Below, one piece after another: positions 1 to 7,176 of a stretch of 12,369 bases of DNA. The DNA lies in contig SLQM01000200.1 in assembly GCA_007131435.1 (NCBI GenBank), forward strand, positions 1 through 12,369. Reading direction: 5' to 3'. Every line of letters starts with the position of its first letter. Within the stretch, counting starts at the first letter, position 1. The notes under the pieces are model-generated. The model made no database searches. It had not been told where the DNA came from and saw nothing but the letters and a program-made list of their open reading frames with translations. Origin of the DNA: Syntrophomonadaceae bacterium (GTDB taxonomy: Bacteria; Bacillota; Dethiobacteria; DTU022). The position numbers and the translations under genes were made by a program.

Positions 1-2
1 GC

Positions 3-470
3 CAGGCGCCGCTGCGCCCCATTGTTGAATATGTCAAGGCTAACCGTGACAAATATGAGGATCTAACCATGATCTATGGTGCCCGCACTTCTGGTGATCT
101 TTGCTTTAAAGGCGAATTTGAAGAGATGAACAAGTGCGATGATCTTGCCTGTCACCTCACTATCGATGTTGAGGAAGAAGACTGGGCGCATAATGTCGGC
201 TTTGTGCCCCAGATGCTTCTCGATCTTAATCCATCGCCGGAGAATACGATAGCCATAACCTGTGGCCCGCCAATCATGATCCGCTTTGTCCTGGAAAACC
301 TGAAAAAGCTGGGCTTTGAAGACGAGCAGATTTTCACCACCCTGGAAAACAGGATGAAATGTGGTATAGGCAAGTGCGGCCGCTGTAATGCCGGCAACAT
401 GTATGTCTGCAAAGACGGCCCCGTGTTCAGTTATGCTGTATTAAAAGAAATACCGGAGGCTTTTGCTTAA
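3..470 (+). CDS. FAD/NAD(P)-binding electron-transfer subunit with [2Fe-2S] site (hydrogenase gamma / AsrB / PyrK-like), 3' part
   Basis: This is the C-terminal part (155 residues) of a ferredoxin-reductase-like electron-transfer subunit. The reading frame is open from base 3, so the gene begins outside the window. Family knowledge: these proteins pass electrons between NAD(P)H, FAD and a [2Fe-2S] cluster and serve as the gamma subunit of NiFe hydrogenases, as anaerobic sulfite reductase subunit B, or as PyrK of dihydroorotate dehydrogenase. Seen here: a GQAPLRP start typical of the nucleotide-binding fold, the CGPPIM motif that contacts NAD(P), and near the C-terminus four cysteines spaced C-x4-C-x2-C-x7-C (codons at 360-410) that would hold the [2Fe-2S] cluster. 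The tail resembles hydrogenase-gamma or heterodisulfide-reductase-associated versions more than PyrK, but the partners lie upstream and are not visible. A terminator directly follows, so it is probably the last gene of its operon. Confidence 0.85.
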   Translation, partial: QAPLRPIVEYVKANRDKYEDLTMIYGARTSGDLCFKGEFEEMNKCDDLACHLTIDVEEEDWAHNVGFVPQMLLDLNPSPENTIAITCGPPIMIRFVLENLKKLGFEDEQIFTTLENRMKCGIGKCGRCNAGNMYVCKDGPVFSYAVLKEIPEAFA

Positions 471-492
471 AAACTGCTTTTTATAAAATCTA

Positions 493-530
493 AAAGAGGC
501 GCTGGCGCAACGCTAAGCGCCTCTTTCTTT
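493..530 (+). terminator. Rho-independent terminator after the electron-transfer subunit gene
   Basis: An 11-bp perfect stem (493-503 pairing with 516-526; GC-rich core gaggcgc) encloses a 12-base loop and ends in a T-rich tail, CTCTTTCTTT. It lies 22 bases after the stop codon and separates this gene from the next operon. The A-rich left flank means it could also work on the opposite strand. Confidence 0.85.
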
Positions 531-534
531 GCAC

Positions 535-563
535 TTGTTAGGCCAGCCTGGTTATGCTAATAT
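535..563 (+). promoter_or_regulatory. Probable vegetative sigma-factor promoter of the asd-aroF-tyrA operon
   Basis: TTGTTA (535-540) and TAATAT (558-563) are separated by 17 bases, and a TG dinucleotide at 555-556 gives an extended -10. It sits between the upstream terminator and the first gene at 595, where a promoter is needed. The following ribosome binding site is AAGGGGG at 577-583. Confidence 0.6.
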
Positions 564-594
564 TTATCTATCTTCTAAGGGGGAATCTGCTTAA

Positions 595-1089
595 ATGGAA
601 CAATATGGAGTAATAACTGAAACCAGCGGCGACAGCGCCTCTGTCAACATACAGAGACACCTGATTTGTGGTGAGTGCGGCAAATGTGGAATTTTGAGTG
701 GCGCGGACAGGAGTAAAATAACTGTTGAAGCCCTAAATCCCATTCAAGCCGAAAAAGGCCAGAGGGTAGTTTTGGAATCTGATGACCGCCAGGTGATATT
801 TATTGCCTTTATGCTCTATATTGTGCCCTTGATCGGGCTAGTTGTCGGTATCCTGGGGTGGCCTCAGCTGGCAGGAAGCCTTGGATACCAGGATGGACAG
901 GACCTTCAGGCAGTTGTTGTAGGCTTGGTAATTATGATAGCAATATTTTTGCAGATCAGAAAGTGGGATCGCAGGGTAAAAGATGATCCTCGCTACAAGC
1001 CGGTTATAACCGGCCTCTTGCTTGACAAGCAGGGCTGCGGGGATGAGACTGCAGAAAAAGAAATCAACAGTCAGGAGGATCAGAATTGA
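595..1089 (+). CDS. RseC/MucC-family membrane protein (SoxR-reducing / Rnf-associated type)
   Basis: A 164-residue protein of the RseC/MucC family. E. coli RseC modulates sigma-E signalling and helps reduce the SoxR iron-sulfur regulator, and family members also occur beside Rnf/Nqr electron-transport genes; the role of Firmicutes versions is not established. Seen here: a small N-terminal domain (about 1-62) with the cysteine motif C25-x2-C28-x2-C31, then two membrane helices (about 67-89 and 104-121) joined by a short loop, and a charged cytoplasmic tail. Only three clustered cysteines are present, which may bind a metal or an Fe-S cluster. The ATG start follows AAGGGGG at a slightly long spacing. 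The stop codon overlaps the TTG start of asd in TTGA, so the two are probably translationally coupled. Its job in an amino acid operon cannot be read from the sequence. Confidence 0.75.
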   Translation: MEQYGVITETSGDSASVNIQRHLICGECGKCGILSGADRSKITVEALNPIQAEKGQRVVLESDDRQVIFIAFMLYIVPLIGLVVGILGWPQLAGSLGYQDGQDLQAVVVGLVIMIAIFLQIRKWDRRVKDDPRYKPVITGLLLDKQGCGDETAEKEINSQEDQN

Positions 1090-2108
1090 CAAAGCAATAC
1101 AATGTGGCAGTTGTTGGCGCAACAGGAATGGTCGGTCAAAAAATGGTCTATGTTCTACATGAAAGAAAATTCCCGGTTAAAAGTTTCAAACTACTTGCCT
1201 CAGCACGTTCGGCAGATAAAAAGATAAACATTGGTTCTGAAACCTATACTGTTGAAGAGCTAAAGCCAGGATCATTTGATGGCGTTGATTTTGCTTTTTT
1301 CAGTGCTGGCGGTGATATAAGTAGGGAAATGGCCCCGGAAGCGGCAAAAAGGGGCTCGATTGTTATTGATAACAGCAGTGCTTTTCGCATGGATAAAGCA
1401 GTGCCCCTGGTTGTGCCGGAAGTTAACCCTGATGCTGTTCATCAGCATAAAGGAATAATAGCCAACCCGAACTGTTCAACTATCCAGATGGTAGTCGCCC
1501 TCCAGCCTTTGCACAAAGCTGCCCCGTTGAAAAGGGTTGTTGCAGCAACTTACCAGGCAGTTTCAGGCGCTGGCAGGGAAGCTGTTGATGAGCTGCAGGA
1601 ACAGTGCCGGGCGCACTTTGATGGTAAATCGGTTAAGTCAAAACGTTTTCCCCTTCACGGGGCAAATCGTAGTTACCAGATTGCCTTTAATCTTGTTCCC
1701 CAGATTGATGTTTTTGAATATGACGGCTACTGTAAAGAAGAGATTAAGATGGTTAATGAAACCAGGAAAATAATGGGTTTGCCGGATCTGCCGGTAACCA
1801 CAACAACAGTAAGGGTCCCCGTGTTGAACTGCCACTCTATTGCAGTAAACGTGGAATTGCAGGAAGCGTTGACTGCTGAGAAAGCCCGCATGCTGCTTGA
1901 AAAAGCTCCCGGTGTAATCGTGCTTGACGATCCTGGTTCCCTTATATACCCCACCCCTCTTGAAGCTGACGGCAGTGATGCTGTCTTCGTGGGACGTATC
2001 AGGCCGGATTATTCAGTTAAGCATGGCCTTAACCTGTGGGTGGTCTCTGACAACATCCGCAAGGGTGCGGCAACTAACTCAATCCAGATTGCCGAGCTGT
2101 TAATTTAA
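1086..2108 (+). CDS. asd: Aspartate-semialdehyde dehydrogenase
   Basis: Catalyses the NADPH-dependent reduction of aspartyl phosphate to aspartate-4-semialdehyde, the branch-point precursor of lysine/diaminopimelate, threonine and methionine; cytosolic. The 340-residue length is normal for the family. Seen here: an N-terminal dinucleotide-binding motif VVGATGMVGQKM (residues 9-20), the DNSSAFR segment (95-101), and the catalytic-cysteine motif NPNCSTIQM with Cys130 as nucleophile. The later HGANRSYQIAFNLVPQ segment is typical of the bacterial enzyme. The start is TTG at 1086, overlapping the upstream stop; it is supported by AGGAGG at 1073-1078 with 7-base spacing and by the conserved N-terminus beginning only a few residues later. 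The next gene begins 17 bases downstream. In many Firmicutes dapA follows asd, but here a hydantoinase gene occupies that position. Confidence 0.95.
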   Translation: MTKQYNVAVVGATGMVGQKMVYVLHERKFPVKSFKLLASARSADKKINIGSETYTVEELKPGSFDGVDFAFFSAGGDISREMAPEAAKRGSIVIDNSSAFRMDKAVPLVVPEVNPDAVHQHKGIIANPNCSTIQMVVALQPLHKAAPLKRVVAATYQAVSGAGREAVDELQEQCRAHFDGKSVKSKRFPLHGANRSYQIAFNLVPQIDVFEYDGYCKEEIKMVNETRKIMGLPDLPVTTTTVRVPVLNCHSIAVNVELQEALTAEKARMLLEKAPGVIVLDDPGSLIYPTPLEADGSDAVFVGRIRPDYSVKHGLNLWVVSDNIRKGAATNSIQIAELLI

Positions 2109-2125
2109 CTGAAGGAGGAAATAAT

Positions 2126-3508
2126 ATGAGAACCCTGATCAAGAACGGAACCGTTGTTACCGCCTCTGATACTTATCGTGCTGACATCCTAATTGAAGAT
2201 GAAAAAATAGTTTCAATTGAACTTGAATCGATGGCAGCGTATGACCAGGTGTACGATGCATTTGGCAAGCTTATTTTTCCCGGGGCTATTGATGTACATA
2301 CTCACCTGGATATGCCATTTGGAGGGACAGTAACAGCAGATGACTTTACTACCGGCACTACTGCAGCGGCAGCGGGTGGAACTACATGTATTATAGACTA
2401 CGCCCTTCAAACACCTGGTAAATCGCTGGAAGAAGCTCTTCAAGCCTGGCACGCCAGGGCCGATGGCAAGTGTGCTATCGATTACGGTTTTCATGTTGCT
2501 GTAACTGATTTAAATGATACGATACTGGAAGAAATACCGGACCTGGTCGAAAAAGGCTATCCTTCATTCAAAGTATTTATGGCCTACAAGGGTGTATTCC
2601 AGGTTGATGATGCCACACTGCTCAGGGTGCTTCAACAAGCCGGGGTTTCAGGTGGGCTGGTACTAGTCCATGCAGAAAATGGCGATGTAATTGATGTTTT
2701 AACCAGGGAGATGCTTGCCGAAGGCAAAACAGAACCAATCTATCATGCTTTAAGCCGGCCCCCACAGGCCGAAGAGGAAGCAGTGAACCGGTTTATAACC
2801 ATCGCTGAATTAAGTGGCGCTCCGGCCTATATAGTCCACCTTAGCGATGCCGGCGCCCTTGGCAGGGTTGCCGAAGCCAGGTTAAGGGGGCATAAAATTT
2901 TTGCTGAAACCTGCCCGCAGTACCTTTTACTGAGTATAGACCGTTACTACGAGCCAGATTTTGGCGGGGCCAAGTATGTCATGTCTCCACCGCTGAGGGA
3001 AGAGGGAAATGAAGAGTTTCTCTGGGACGGCCTTGCTTCGGGCAATTTGCAGGTTGTAGCATCAGATCACTGTTCTTTTAACATGAAGGAACAAAAAGAG
3101 CTGGGCTTACATGATTTCACGAAGATCCCTAACGGGGCGCCGGGAGTGGAAACCAGGGTGCAACTTCTATATGCGGGCGGAGTAAACAGCGGCCGCATCA
3201 CCCAAAATCAGTTTGTTGATCTTGTAAGCACTGCCCCGGCCCGTCTTTTCGGGCTTTACCCGCAAAAGGGGACCATAGCCGTGGGCAGCGATGCCGACCT
3301 GGTAATCTTTAACCCTGATGCTCCCTTTACCGTCAGCCAGGGCACCCAGTTTCAGAATGTAGATTATAACCCCTATGAAGGGTTCCAGGGTCATGGGGTA
3401 CCTGAAAAGGTCTTTTCACGCGGTGAACTGGTCATAAATAATGGCAAATATGTAGGGAAAATTGGGCATGGAAAGTTTCAGAAAAGATCTCCATTTGGCC
3501 AGTTCTAA
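2126..3508 (+). CDS. hydA: Dihydropyrimidinase / D-hydantoinase
   Basis: A 460-residue cyclic amidohydrolase of the dihydropyrimidinase/D-hydantoinase family, which hydrolyses 5,6-dihydrouracil, dihydrothymine or 5-substituted hydantoins to N-carbamoyl amino acids; cytosolic, normally tetrameric. All six expected ligands of the binuclear metal site are present at family positions: H58 and H60 (DVHTHLD), the lysine to be carboxylated K149 (SFKVFMAY), H182 (LVHAENGD), H238 (IVHLSDAGAL) and D314 (ASDHCSFN). The substrate-contact tyrosine Y154 is also present, as is the C-terminal beta-sandwich (ADLVIFNPD). Translation starts at ATG after AAGGAGG. No beta-ureidopropionase, dihydropyrimidine dehydrogenase, N-carbamoylase or transporter is near, so the neighbours do not support a pyrimidine degradation operon. 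Family membership and an intact active site are clear; the natural substrate is not. Confidence 0.92.
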   Translation: MRTLIKNGTVVTASDTYRADILIEDEKIVSIELESMAAYDQVYDAFGKLIFPGAIDVHTHLDMPFGGTVTADDFTTGTTAAAAGGTTCIIDYALQTPGKSLEEALQAWHARADGKCAIDYGFHVAVTDLNDTILEEIPDLVEKGYPSFKVFMAYKGVFQVDDATLLRVLQQAGVSGGLVLVHAENGDVIDVLTREMLAEGKTEPIYHALSRPPQAEEEAVNRFITIAELSGAPAYIVHLSDAGALGRVAEARLRGHKIFAETCPQYLLLSIDRYYEPDFGGAKYVMSPPLREEGNEEFLWDGLASGNLQVVASDHCSFNMKEQKELGLHDFTKIPNGAPGVETRVQLLYAGGVNSGRITQNQFVDLVSTAPARLFGLYPQKGTIAVGSDADLVIFNPDAPFTVSQGTQFQNVDYNPYEGFQGHGVPEKVFSRGELVINNGKYVGKIGHGKFQKRSPFGQF

Positions 3509-3565
3509 AATAATAGTTGCTGATACAACTGATCCCGTGGTAAAGCGGGTTGGGAGGAATTTAAA

Positions 3566-4579
3566 ATGATAGTTGTTATGAACCCCGGCGCAACAGAAGC
3601 CGAGGTAAAAAAAATCACCGATAAACTGAAATCGATGGGCTATGGTGTTCACCTTTCAACCGGGGAAAACCGCACTGTTATCGGTGTAATCGGTCAGCGG
3701 CGCGAAGAAGCAGCCCAGGCCATGGAGGCTATGCCCGAAGTTGAAAAAGTAGTCTTCATAACCCGGCCATTTAAGCTTGCCGGTCGAGAGTTTCACCCCG
3801 AAGATACTGTGATTAAGATCGGCGATGTTACAATCGGCGGTCCGGAAATAAATATTATGGCTGGTCCATGCGCTATCGAAAACGAGGAACAACTGCTGCA
3901 GGCTGCTAAAGCGGTTAAAGATGCCGGGGCCCGTATTTTAAGGGCAGGAGCTTTTAAACCCAGGACTTCACCTTACAGCTTCCAGGGTCTGGAACAGCAG
4001 GGGCTGGAATATTTAAATGATGTTCGTAAAAGAACAGGTCTTTTAATCATCACTGAAGTGATGGACCAGTTTACCGTGGACCAGGTTGCCGAATGTGCCG
4101 ATATTATCCAGGTCGGGGCCCGTAACATGCAGAATTACTACCTGCTGCGCGAGCTGGGGAAAATCCGTAAACCTGTCCTGCTTAAGCGCGGCCTTTCTGC
4201 CACGATTGAAGAGTGGCTAATGGCAGCTGAATATATATTAAGCGGGGGAAACTACGAGGTTATCTTATGTGAACGGGGTATCCGGACTTTCGAACCATAT
4301 ACCCGCAATACACTTGACTTAAGCGCGGTCCCCCTGGTAAAGCAGTTAAGCCACCTGCCGATTATTGTGGACCCAAGCCACGGAACAGGTATTTCCGGCC
4401 TTGTTCCCGCGATGAGTAAAGCAGCACTGGCTGCGGGGGCTGATGGATTAATGATCGAAGTTCATCCAAACCCCCAGGAGGCTTTATCCGATGGTCCGCA
4501 ATCACTGACCCCGGAGCAGTTCAAAACCCTGGTAAAAGAGCTAAAAGGAGTTGCACTAAGTGTTGGAAAGCTCATCTAA
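3566..4579 (+). CDS. aroF: 3-deoxy-7-phosphoheptulonate (DAHP) synthase, class I-beta with N-terminal regulatory domain
   Basis: Condenses phosphoenolpyruvate and erythrose-4-phosphate to DAHP, the first step of the shikimate pathway; cytosolic. The 337 residues fall into two parts. The N-terminal ferredoxin-like domain (about 1-68) is the feedback-control domain known from the Thermotoga-type enzyme, where it binds tyrosine. The catalytic TIM barrel (about 85-337) carries the metal-ligand motif GPCAIE with Cys102, the phosphate/PEP-binding KPRTSPYSFQG (131-141), DPSHGTG with His272, and EVHP with Glu298. The ATG start has GGGAGG upstream. It lies 57 bases after the hydantoinase gene and overlaps tyrA by 20 bases, which together with the shared pathway strongly suggests co-expression. 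The presence of the regulatory domain suggests feedback inhibition of this isozyme, probably by tyrosine given the tyrA partner; that effector is inferred. Confidence 0.95.
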   Translation: MIVVMNPGATEAEVKKITDKLKSMGYGVHLSTGENRTVIGVIGQRREEAAQAMEAMPEVEKVVFITRPFKLAGREFHPEDTVIKIGDVTIGGPEINIMAGPCAIENEEQLLQAAKAVKDAGARILRAGAFKPRTSPYSFQGLEQQGLEYLNDVRKRTGLLIITEVMDQFTVDQVAECADIIQVGARNMQNYYLLRELGKIRKPVLLKRGLSATIEEWLMAAEYILSGGNYEVILCERGIRTFEPYTRNTLDLSAVPLVKQLSHLPIIVDPSHGTGISGLVPAMSKAALAAGADGLMIEVHPNPQEALSDGPQSLTPEQFKTLVKELKGVALSVGKLI

Positions 4580-5693
4580 AGAGGGACCTTTTTTTAAGAA
4601 AGCAGCATTAATAGGTACCGGCCTGATTGGTGGCACTATAGGTTTGGCTATTTGTGAAAGGCGCCTGGTGAAAGAAGTTGTTGGTTTTGATCGCGATCCT
4701 TCTGCCCTGGCGAAAGCGGCCAAGCGCGGCGCTATTGACAGTTGTGCAGAATCGGCCGCTGAAGCTGCCCGTGAAGCCGACCTGGTGATTCTTGCCGTTC
4801 CGGTGTTGAGCACTTTGAAAATGCTTGACGAAATCATATCGGTACTTGAAGGGGGCGCCCTTGTTACCGATGTTGGCAGCACCAAGGGTTCAATTATGGC
4901 TGCCGTGGAGCAAAAACTACCGCACGACATATATTTTATTGGCGGCCATCCAATGGCCGGATCCGAGGATAGTGGAATAGAAGGTGCAGATTCAGCACTG
5001 CTAGAAAATGCTATCTACGCTTTAACTCCGGGGGAAGAAGTACCAGACGAGCTAATTGATCGGTTTAGGGGAATGCTCGAAAAAGCCGGTGCCCAGACCA
5101 TAACCCTTGATCCGCTGGTTCACGACAGGGTTGTAGCATCTGTCAGCCACCTGCCTCACATAACAGCTGCAGCTCTTGTCCAGAGCGTTGCTGGTGTTGA
5201 CGATATGGAATTGATGCGCACCATGGCTGCAGGTGGTTTTCGCGATAGCACAAGAATAGCTTTAGGGAACCCGGAAGTTTGGAGAGATATTTGTATAAGC
5301 AATCGCTGGGCTCTGCTTGGAGCTCTTAAAAAGTTTAAAGCCAGCATTGAAGCCATTGAAAAACATCTCACAGAACCCAATTCAGAGGCAATTGAAGAGT
5401 ACTTGCAGCAGGCAAGGGATTATAGACGCAGTGTTCCCCATCGCGGCCGCGGCATACTGCCTGAAATCCATGAAGTTATTGTGCTCGTTCGCGATACTCC
5501 AGGGGTAATTGGGAAATTGGCGACCCTGCTTGGTGAGGCCGGGATCAACATCGATGCCATTGAGATACTGCATGTCAGGGAACTGGTGGGCGGGAGCATT
5601 CGTCTTGGTTTCAAAAGTATAGAAAACATGGAAAAAGCGCTGCAAGTCCTGGAAAATAAAGGTTACAACGCTCAAACAGTTAATCGTTTATGA
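4560..5693 (+). CDS. tyrA: Prephenate dehydrogenase with C-terminal ACT domain
   Basis: Oxidative decarboxylation of prephenate to 4-hydroxyphenylpyruvate with NAD+, the committed step toward tyrosine; cytosolic. Of the 377 residues, the Rossmann fold begins with GTGLIGG (19-25) and the acidic residue D44 after strand 2 favours NAD. The motif GGHPMAGSE (128-136) and the helical substrate domain with VSHLPH (195-200, H197 in the catalytic position) follow. A C-terminal ACT domain (about 300-377, starting EVIVLVRDTPGVIGK) probably binds tyrosine for feedback control. No chorismate mutase domain is fused. The GTG start at 4560 lies inside aroF; AAGGAG at 4545-4550 gives 9-base spacing, better than the adjacent TTG at 4563. 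It is the last gene of the operon and converges on the rrf2-type gene with only 9 bases between stop codons and no obvious terminator there. Confidence 0.95.
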   Translation: MLESSSKEGPFFKKAALIGTGLIGGTIGLAICERRLVKEVVGFDRDPSALAKAAKRGAIDSCAESAAEAAREADLVILAVPVLSTLKMLDEIISVLEGGALVTDVGSTKGSIMAAVEQKLPHDIYFIGGHPMAGSEDSGIEGADSALLENAIYALTPGEEVPDELIDRFRGMLEKAGAQTITLDPLVHDRVVASVSHLPHITAAALVQSVAGVDDMELMRTMAAGGFRDSTRIALGNPEVWRDICISNRWALLGALKKFKASIEAIEKHLTEPNSEAIEEYLQQARDYRRSVPHRGRGILPEIHEVIVLVRDTPGVIGKLATLLGEAGINIDAIEILHVRELVGGSIRLGFKSIENMEKALQVLENKGYNAQTVNRL

Positions 5694-5702
5694 TGATAGT
5701 TA

Positions 5703-6125
5703 TTAAATCCCGTTTAACTTTTCCTGCTCTTTAGCCAGGTCTTCAAGTGTTTTCGATTCCAGCTCTTTTTTTATCGCATCCCTTACACCTGTCCATACTG
5801 ACCGTGTAACACATTTTTCAATACGATCACAATAGAGATCGCTGTCTACACATGCAACAGGAGAAAGCGAGCCTTCAATGCTTTCAACTATGTCGTAAAG
5901 GGTTATTTTGCTTGGCTCAACGGCAAGATGGTAACCGCCGCGGCTACCCTTTTGAGTTCTCACGAACCCGCGGGCCCTCAGCGGGGCCATAACCTGTTCG
6001 AGGTATTTTACGGAAATATCCTGGCTGCAGGCTACATCATTTAGCTGAATCGGCTCATTATTATATTTATTGGTCAGTTCAATCATTGCCCGTGCCGCGT
6101 AACGAACTTTAGTTGACAGTTGCAT
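5703..6125 (-). CDS. Rrf2-family transcriptional regulator, IscR-like with three conserved cysteines
   Basis: A 140-residue winged-helix regulator of the Rrf2 family. Relatives (IscR, NsrR, CymR) sense Fe-S status, nitric oxide or cysteine supply. Seen here: the typical N-terminus MQLSTKVRYAARAMIEL, a DNA-recognition helix region around 37-52 (ISVKYLEQVMAPLRARG), the wing with KGSRGGYHL (59-67), and C92, C99 and C105, matching the position and near-matching the spacing of the [2Fe-2S] ligands of IscR (92, 98, 104). Cluster binding is therefore likely. The ATG at 6125 is preceded by GGAGG. No iscS/iscU or nifS-like gene follows: it stands alone, convergent with tyrA, so its regulon cannot be inferred from the neighbours. 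I do not assign IscR because the functional class (Fe-S, NO or other) cannot be decided from the sequence. Confidence 0.9.
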   Translation of the reverse strand: MQLSTKVRYAARAMIELTNKYNNEPIQLNDVACSQDISVKYLEQVMAPLRARGFVRTQKGSRGGYHLAVEPSKITLYDIVESIEGSLSPVACVDSDLYCDRIEKCVTRSVWTGVRDAIKKELESKTLEDLAKEQEKLNGI

Positions 6126-6161
6126 AAATGGTTACCTCCTGCATAATGTATATAAAAAAAT

Positions 6162-6176
6162 ATCAATATAATCAAT
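6162..6176 (-). promoter_or_regulatory. Candidate operator: ATTGAT direct repeat in the Rrf2 leader
   Basis: Two copies of ATTGAT (minus strand; 6171-6176 and 6162-6167), with starts 9 bases apart, lie just downstream of the predicted transcription start. Rrf2 regulators often repress their own gene from sites near the start. This is only a positional suggestion; no match to a known Rrf2 consensus is claimed. Confidence 0.2.
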
Positions 6177-6190
6177 CATATGTCCACTGT

Positions 6191-6219
6191 ATTCTACCCT
6201 TTTCATTCAAATATGTCAA
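6191..6219 (-). promoter_or_regulatory. Consensus promoter for the Rrf2-family gene
   Basis: Read on the minus strand, TTGACA (6219-6214), a 17-base spacer and TAGAAT (6196-6191) form a near-perfect sigma-A/sigma-70 promoter. The predicted leader to the ATG at 6125 is about 60 bases and AT-rich, which leaves room for an operator. Confidence 0.8.
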
Positions 6220-6300
6220 AATTAATACATGTCTTTTACTTTCAACTCCCAATCTATTGCGCAAAACTTATATTTGTTTATTATGCTGAACACTAAGAGT

Positions 6301-7089
6301 TTAAACCATTTTCTTCTCCGGCCAGGCGGCCAGTTTTTTTACCGAATTATTACCGTTACCCCTTAATTCCTGGAATAGGTCAGTGGTAATTTTATCCGAT
6401 GGGTTATAAATCAGCATATACAAATCACCGGCACGAGTATTAACTACTGATTCAGTCGCTATATAGCTAATCGGGCCGTAGCGGGGATGGTTATACTCAA
6501 ACTTCTCATAAGTGAAATCGTATGCTTCAGGGCTCCTGTGGCTGGTGTACCAATCAATATCGAACTGTTTTTCTTTTAAAAGGTTTTTTAATAAGTAATC
6601 GAAATATTCAGTATGTCGGTATCTAAGAGTTGCTCGGCGAAACAGCAGCATTTCGATCGATGCCATTCTTCTCCATCCGGGGCCGATGATATTCTTAAAG
6701 CCAAACTCTGATGAATAGATAAATTTCATTACATTAAAGCCGATAGGAATGGTATGGGCATAATCTAACAATTCCTGGGTGATACAAAAAAGGTCCATCG
6801 AGATTTTGTTGGCAACAACAAAATCTCCATAGACATCTAGTGCAAAAGCAGGAACTGATACCTGCTCCATAGTCCTAATTAGCCTGTTTAGTTGTGTCTC
6901 CGGTTCTTCCTTGCTGAATAGCACTCTATCAGACAAACCAACTGCTGCTGTAAAGAATTCCCTTTTCTCCAGGTTGGTTAAACTGAAGGCTTTAGCTAGA
7001 AGCTCCAGGGTCTGTGTGTCAAGATACTTGCGGTCACCTCTTTCAAGGCGTCCAAGCTGGTGAGGTGTTAAATGAACTGCCTTGCTCAA
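6301..7089 (-). CDS. XRE-family regulator with MmyB-like ligand-binding domain; conventional start truncates the HTH
   Basis: A DNA-binding regulator of the XRE helix-turn-helix class fused to an MmyB-type sensor domain, a fold related to PAS domains and thought to bind small lipophilic ligands. The nearest canonical start is TTG at 7089, giving 262 residues, but it falls inside HTH helix 2. The recognition helix (TPHQLGRLERG) is near the new N-terminus and helix 1 is only encoded further upstream (7090-7176). The sensor domain spans about residues 70-245: VPAFALDVYGDFVVAN at its start, a W-R-R-containing helical middle (GPGWRRMASIEML), and a C-terminal strand region ending in RAGDLYMLIYNPSD that matches the family pattern of a strand followed by a Y/N-P motif. 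It is a single gene with no obvious target nearby. Either a non-ATG/GTG/TTG start is used or the start codon is damaged; the family call itself is secure. Confidence 0.8.
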   Translation of the reverse strand: MSKAVHLTPHQLGRLERGDRKYLDTQTLELLAKAFSLTNLEKREFFTAAVGLSDRVLFSKEEPETQLNRLIRTMEQVSVPAFALDVYGDFVVANKISMDLFCITQELLDYAHTIPIGFNVMKFIYSSEFGFKNIIGPGWRRMASIEMLLFRRATLRYRHTEYFDYLLKNLLKEKQFDIDWYTSHRSPEAYDFTYEKFEYNHPRYGPISYIATESVVNTRAGDLYMLIYNPSDKITTDLFQELRGNGNNSVKKLAAWPEKKMV

Positions 7090-7176
7090 GGAATCCCGGG
7101 TCCACTTATTTCCATATTCGTCTACGCTGCTTTTACGCAGCGCCTTTACAAGCAGTCCAAAGTCGGTGAGATTTAT
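7090..7176 (-). other. In-frame 5' extension of the XRE regulator, coding-like but with no canonical start codon
   Basis: Reading upstream of TTG 7089 in frame gives 29 more codons before a TAA (7179-7177). They encode NLTDFGLLVKALRKSS and then W-T-R-D-S-L, exactly what is expected for HTH helix 1 and the start of helix 2. The codon placed for initiation is ATA (7176-7174). It follows AAGGGG (7190-7185) by 8 bases, ideal ribosome-binding spacing, and is one transition away from ATG. No ATG, GTG or TTG lies between the stop and 7089. The only upstream GTG (7185-7183) is two codons before the TAA. So translation from AUA, a point-mutated start codon or a sequencing error are the options. Confidence 0.65.

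Noticed and set aside
152..412. Minus-strand open frame opposite the electron-transfer subunit
   Set aside because: It lies entirely antisense to a well-supported gene with cluster and NAD motifs, and its translation resembles no protein family.
838..1122. Minus-strand open frame opposite the RseC-like gene and the asd start
   Set aside because: Antisense to the membrane-helix region, which generates long hydrophobic shadow frames; no ribosome site.
3515..3549. Two small stem-loops (AGTTG/CAACT and CCCG/CGGG) between the hydantoinase and aroF genes as a terminator or riboswitch
   Set aside because: Stems are only 4-5 bp, there is no T-run and no T-box or other leader motif; the 57-base gap is too short for a known aptamer.
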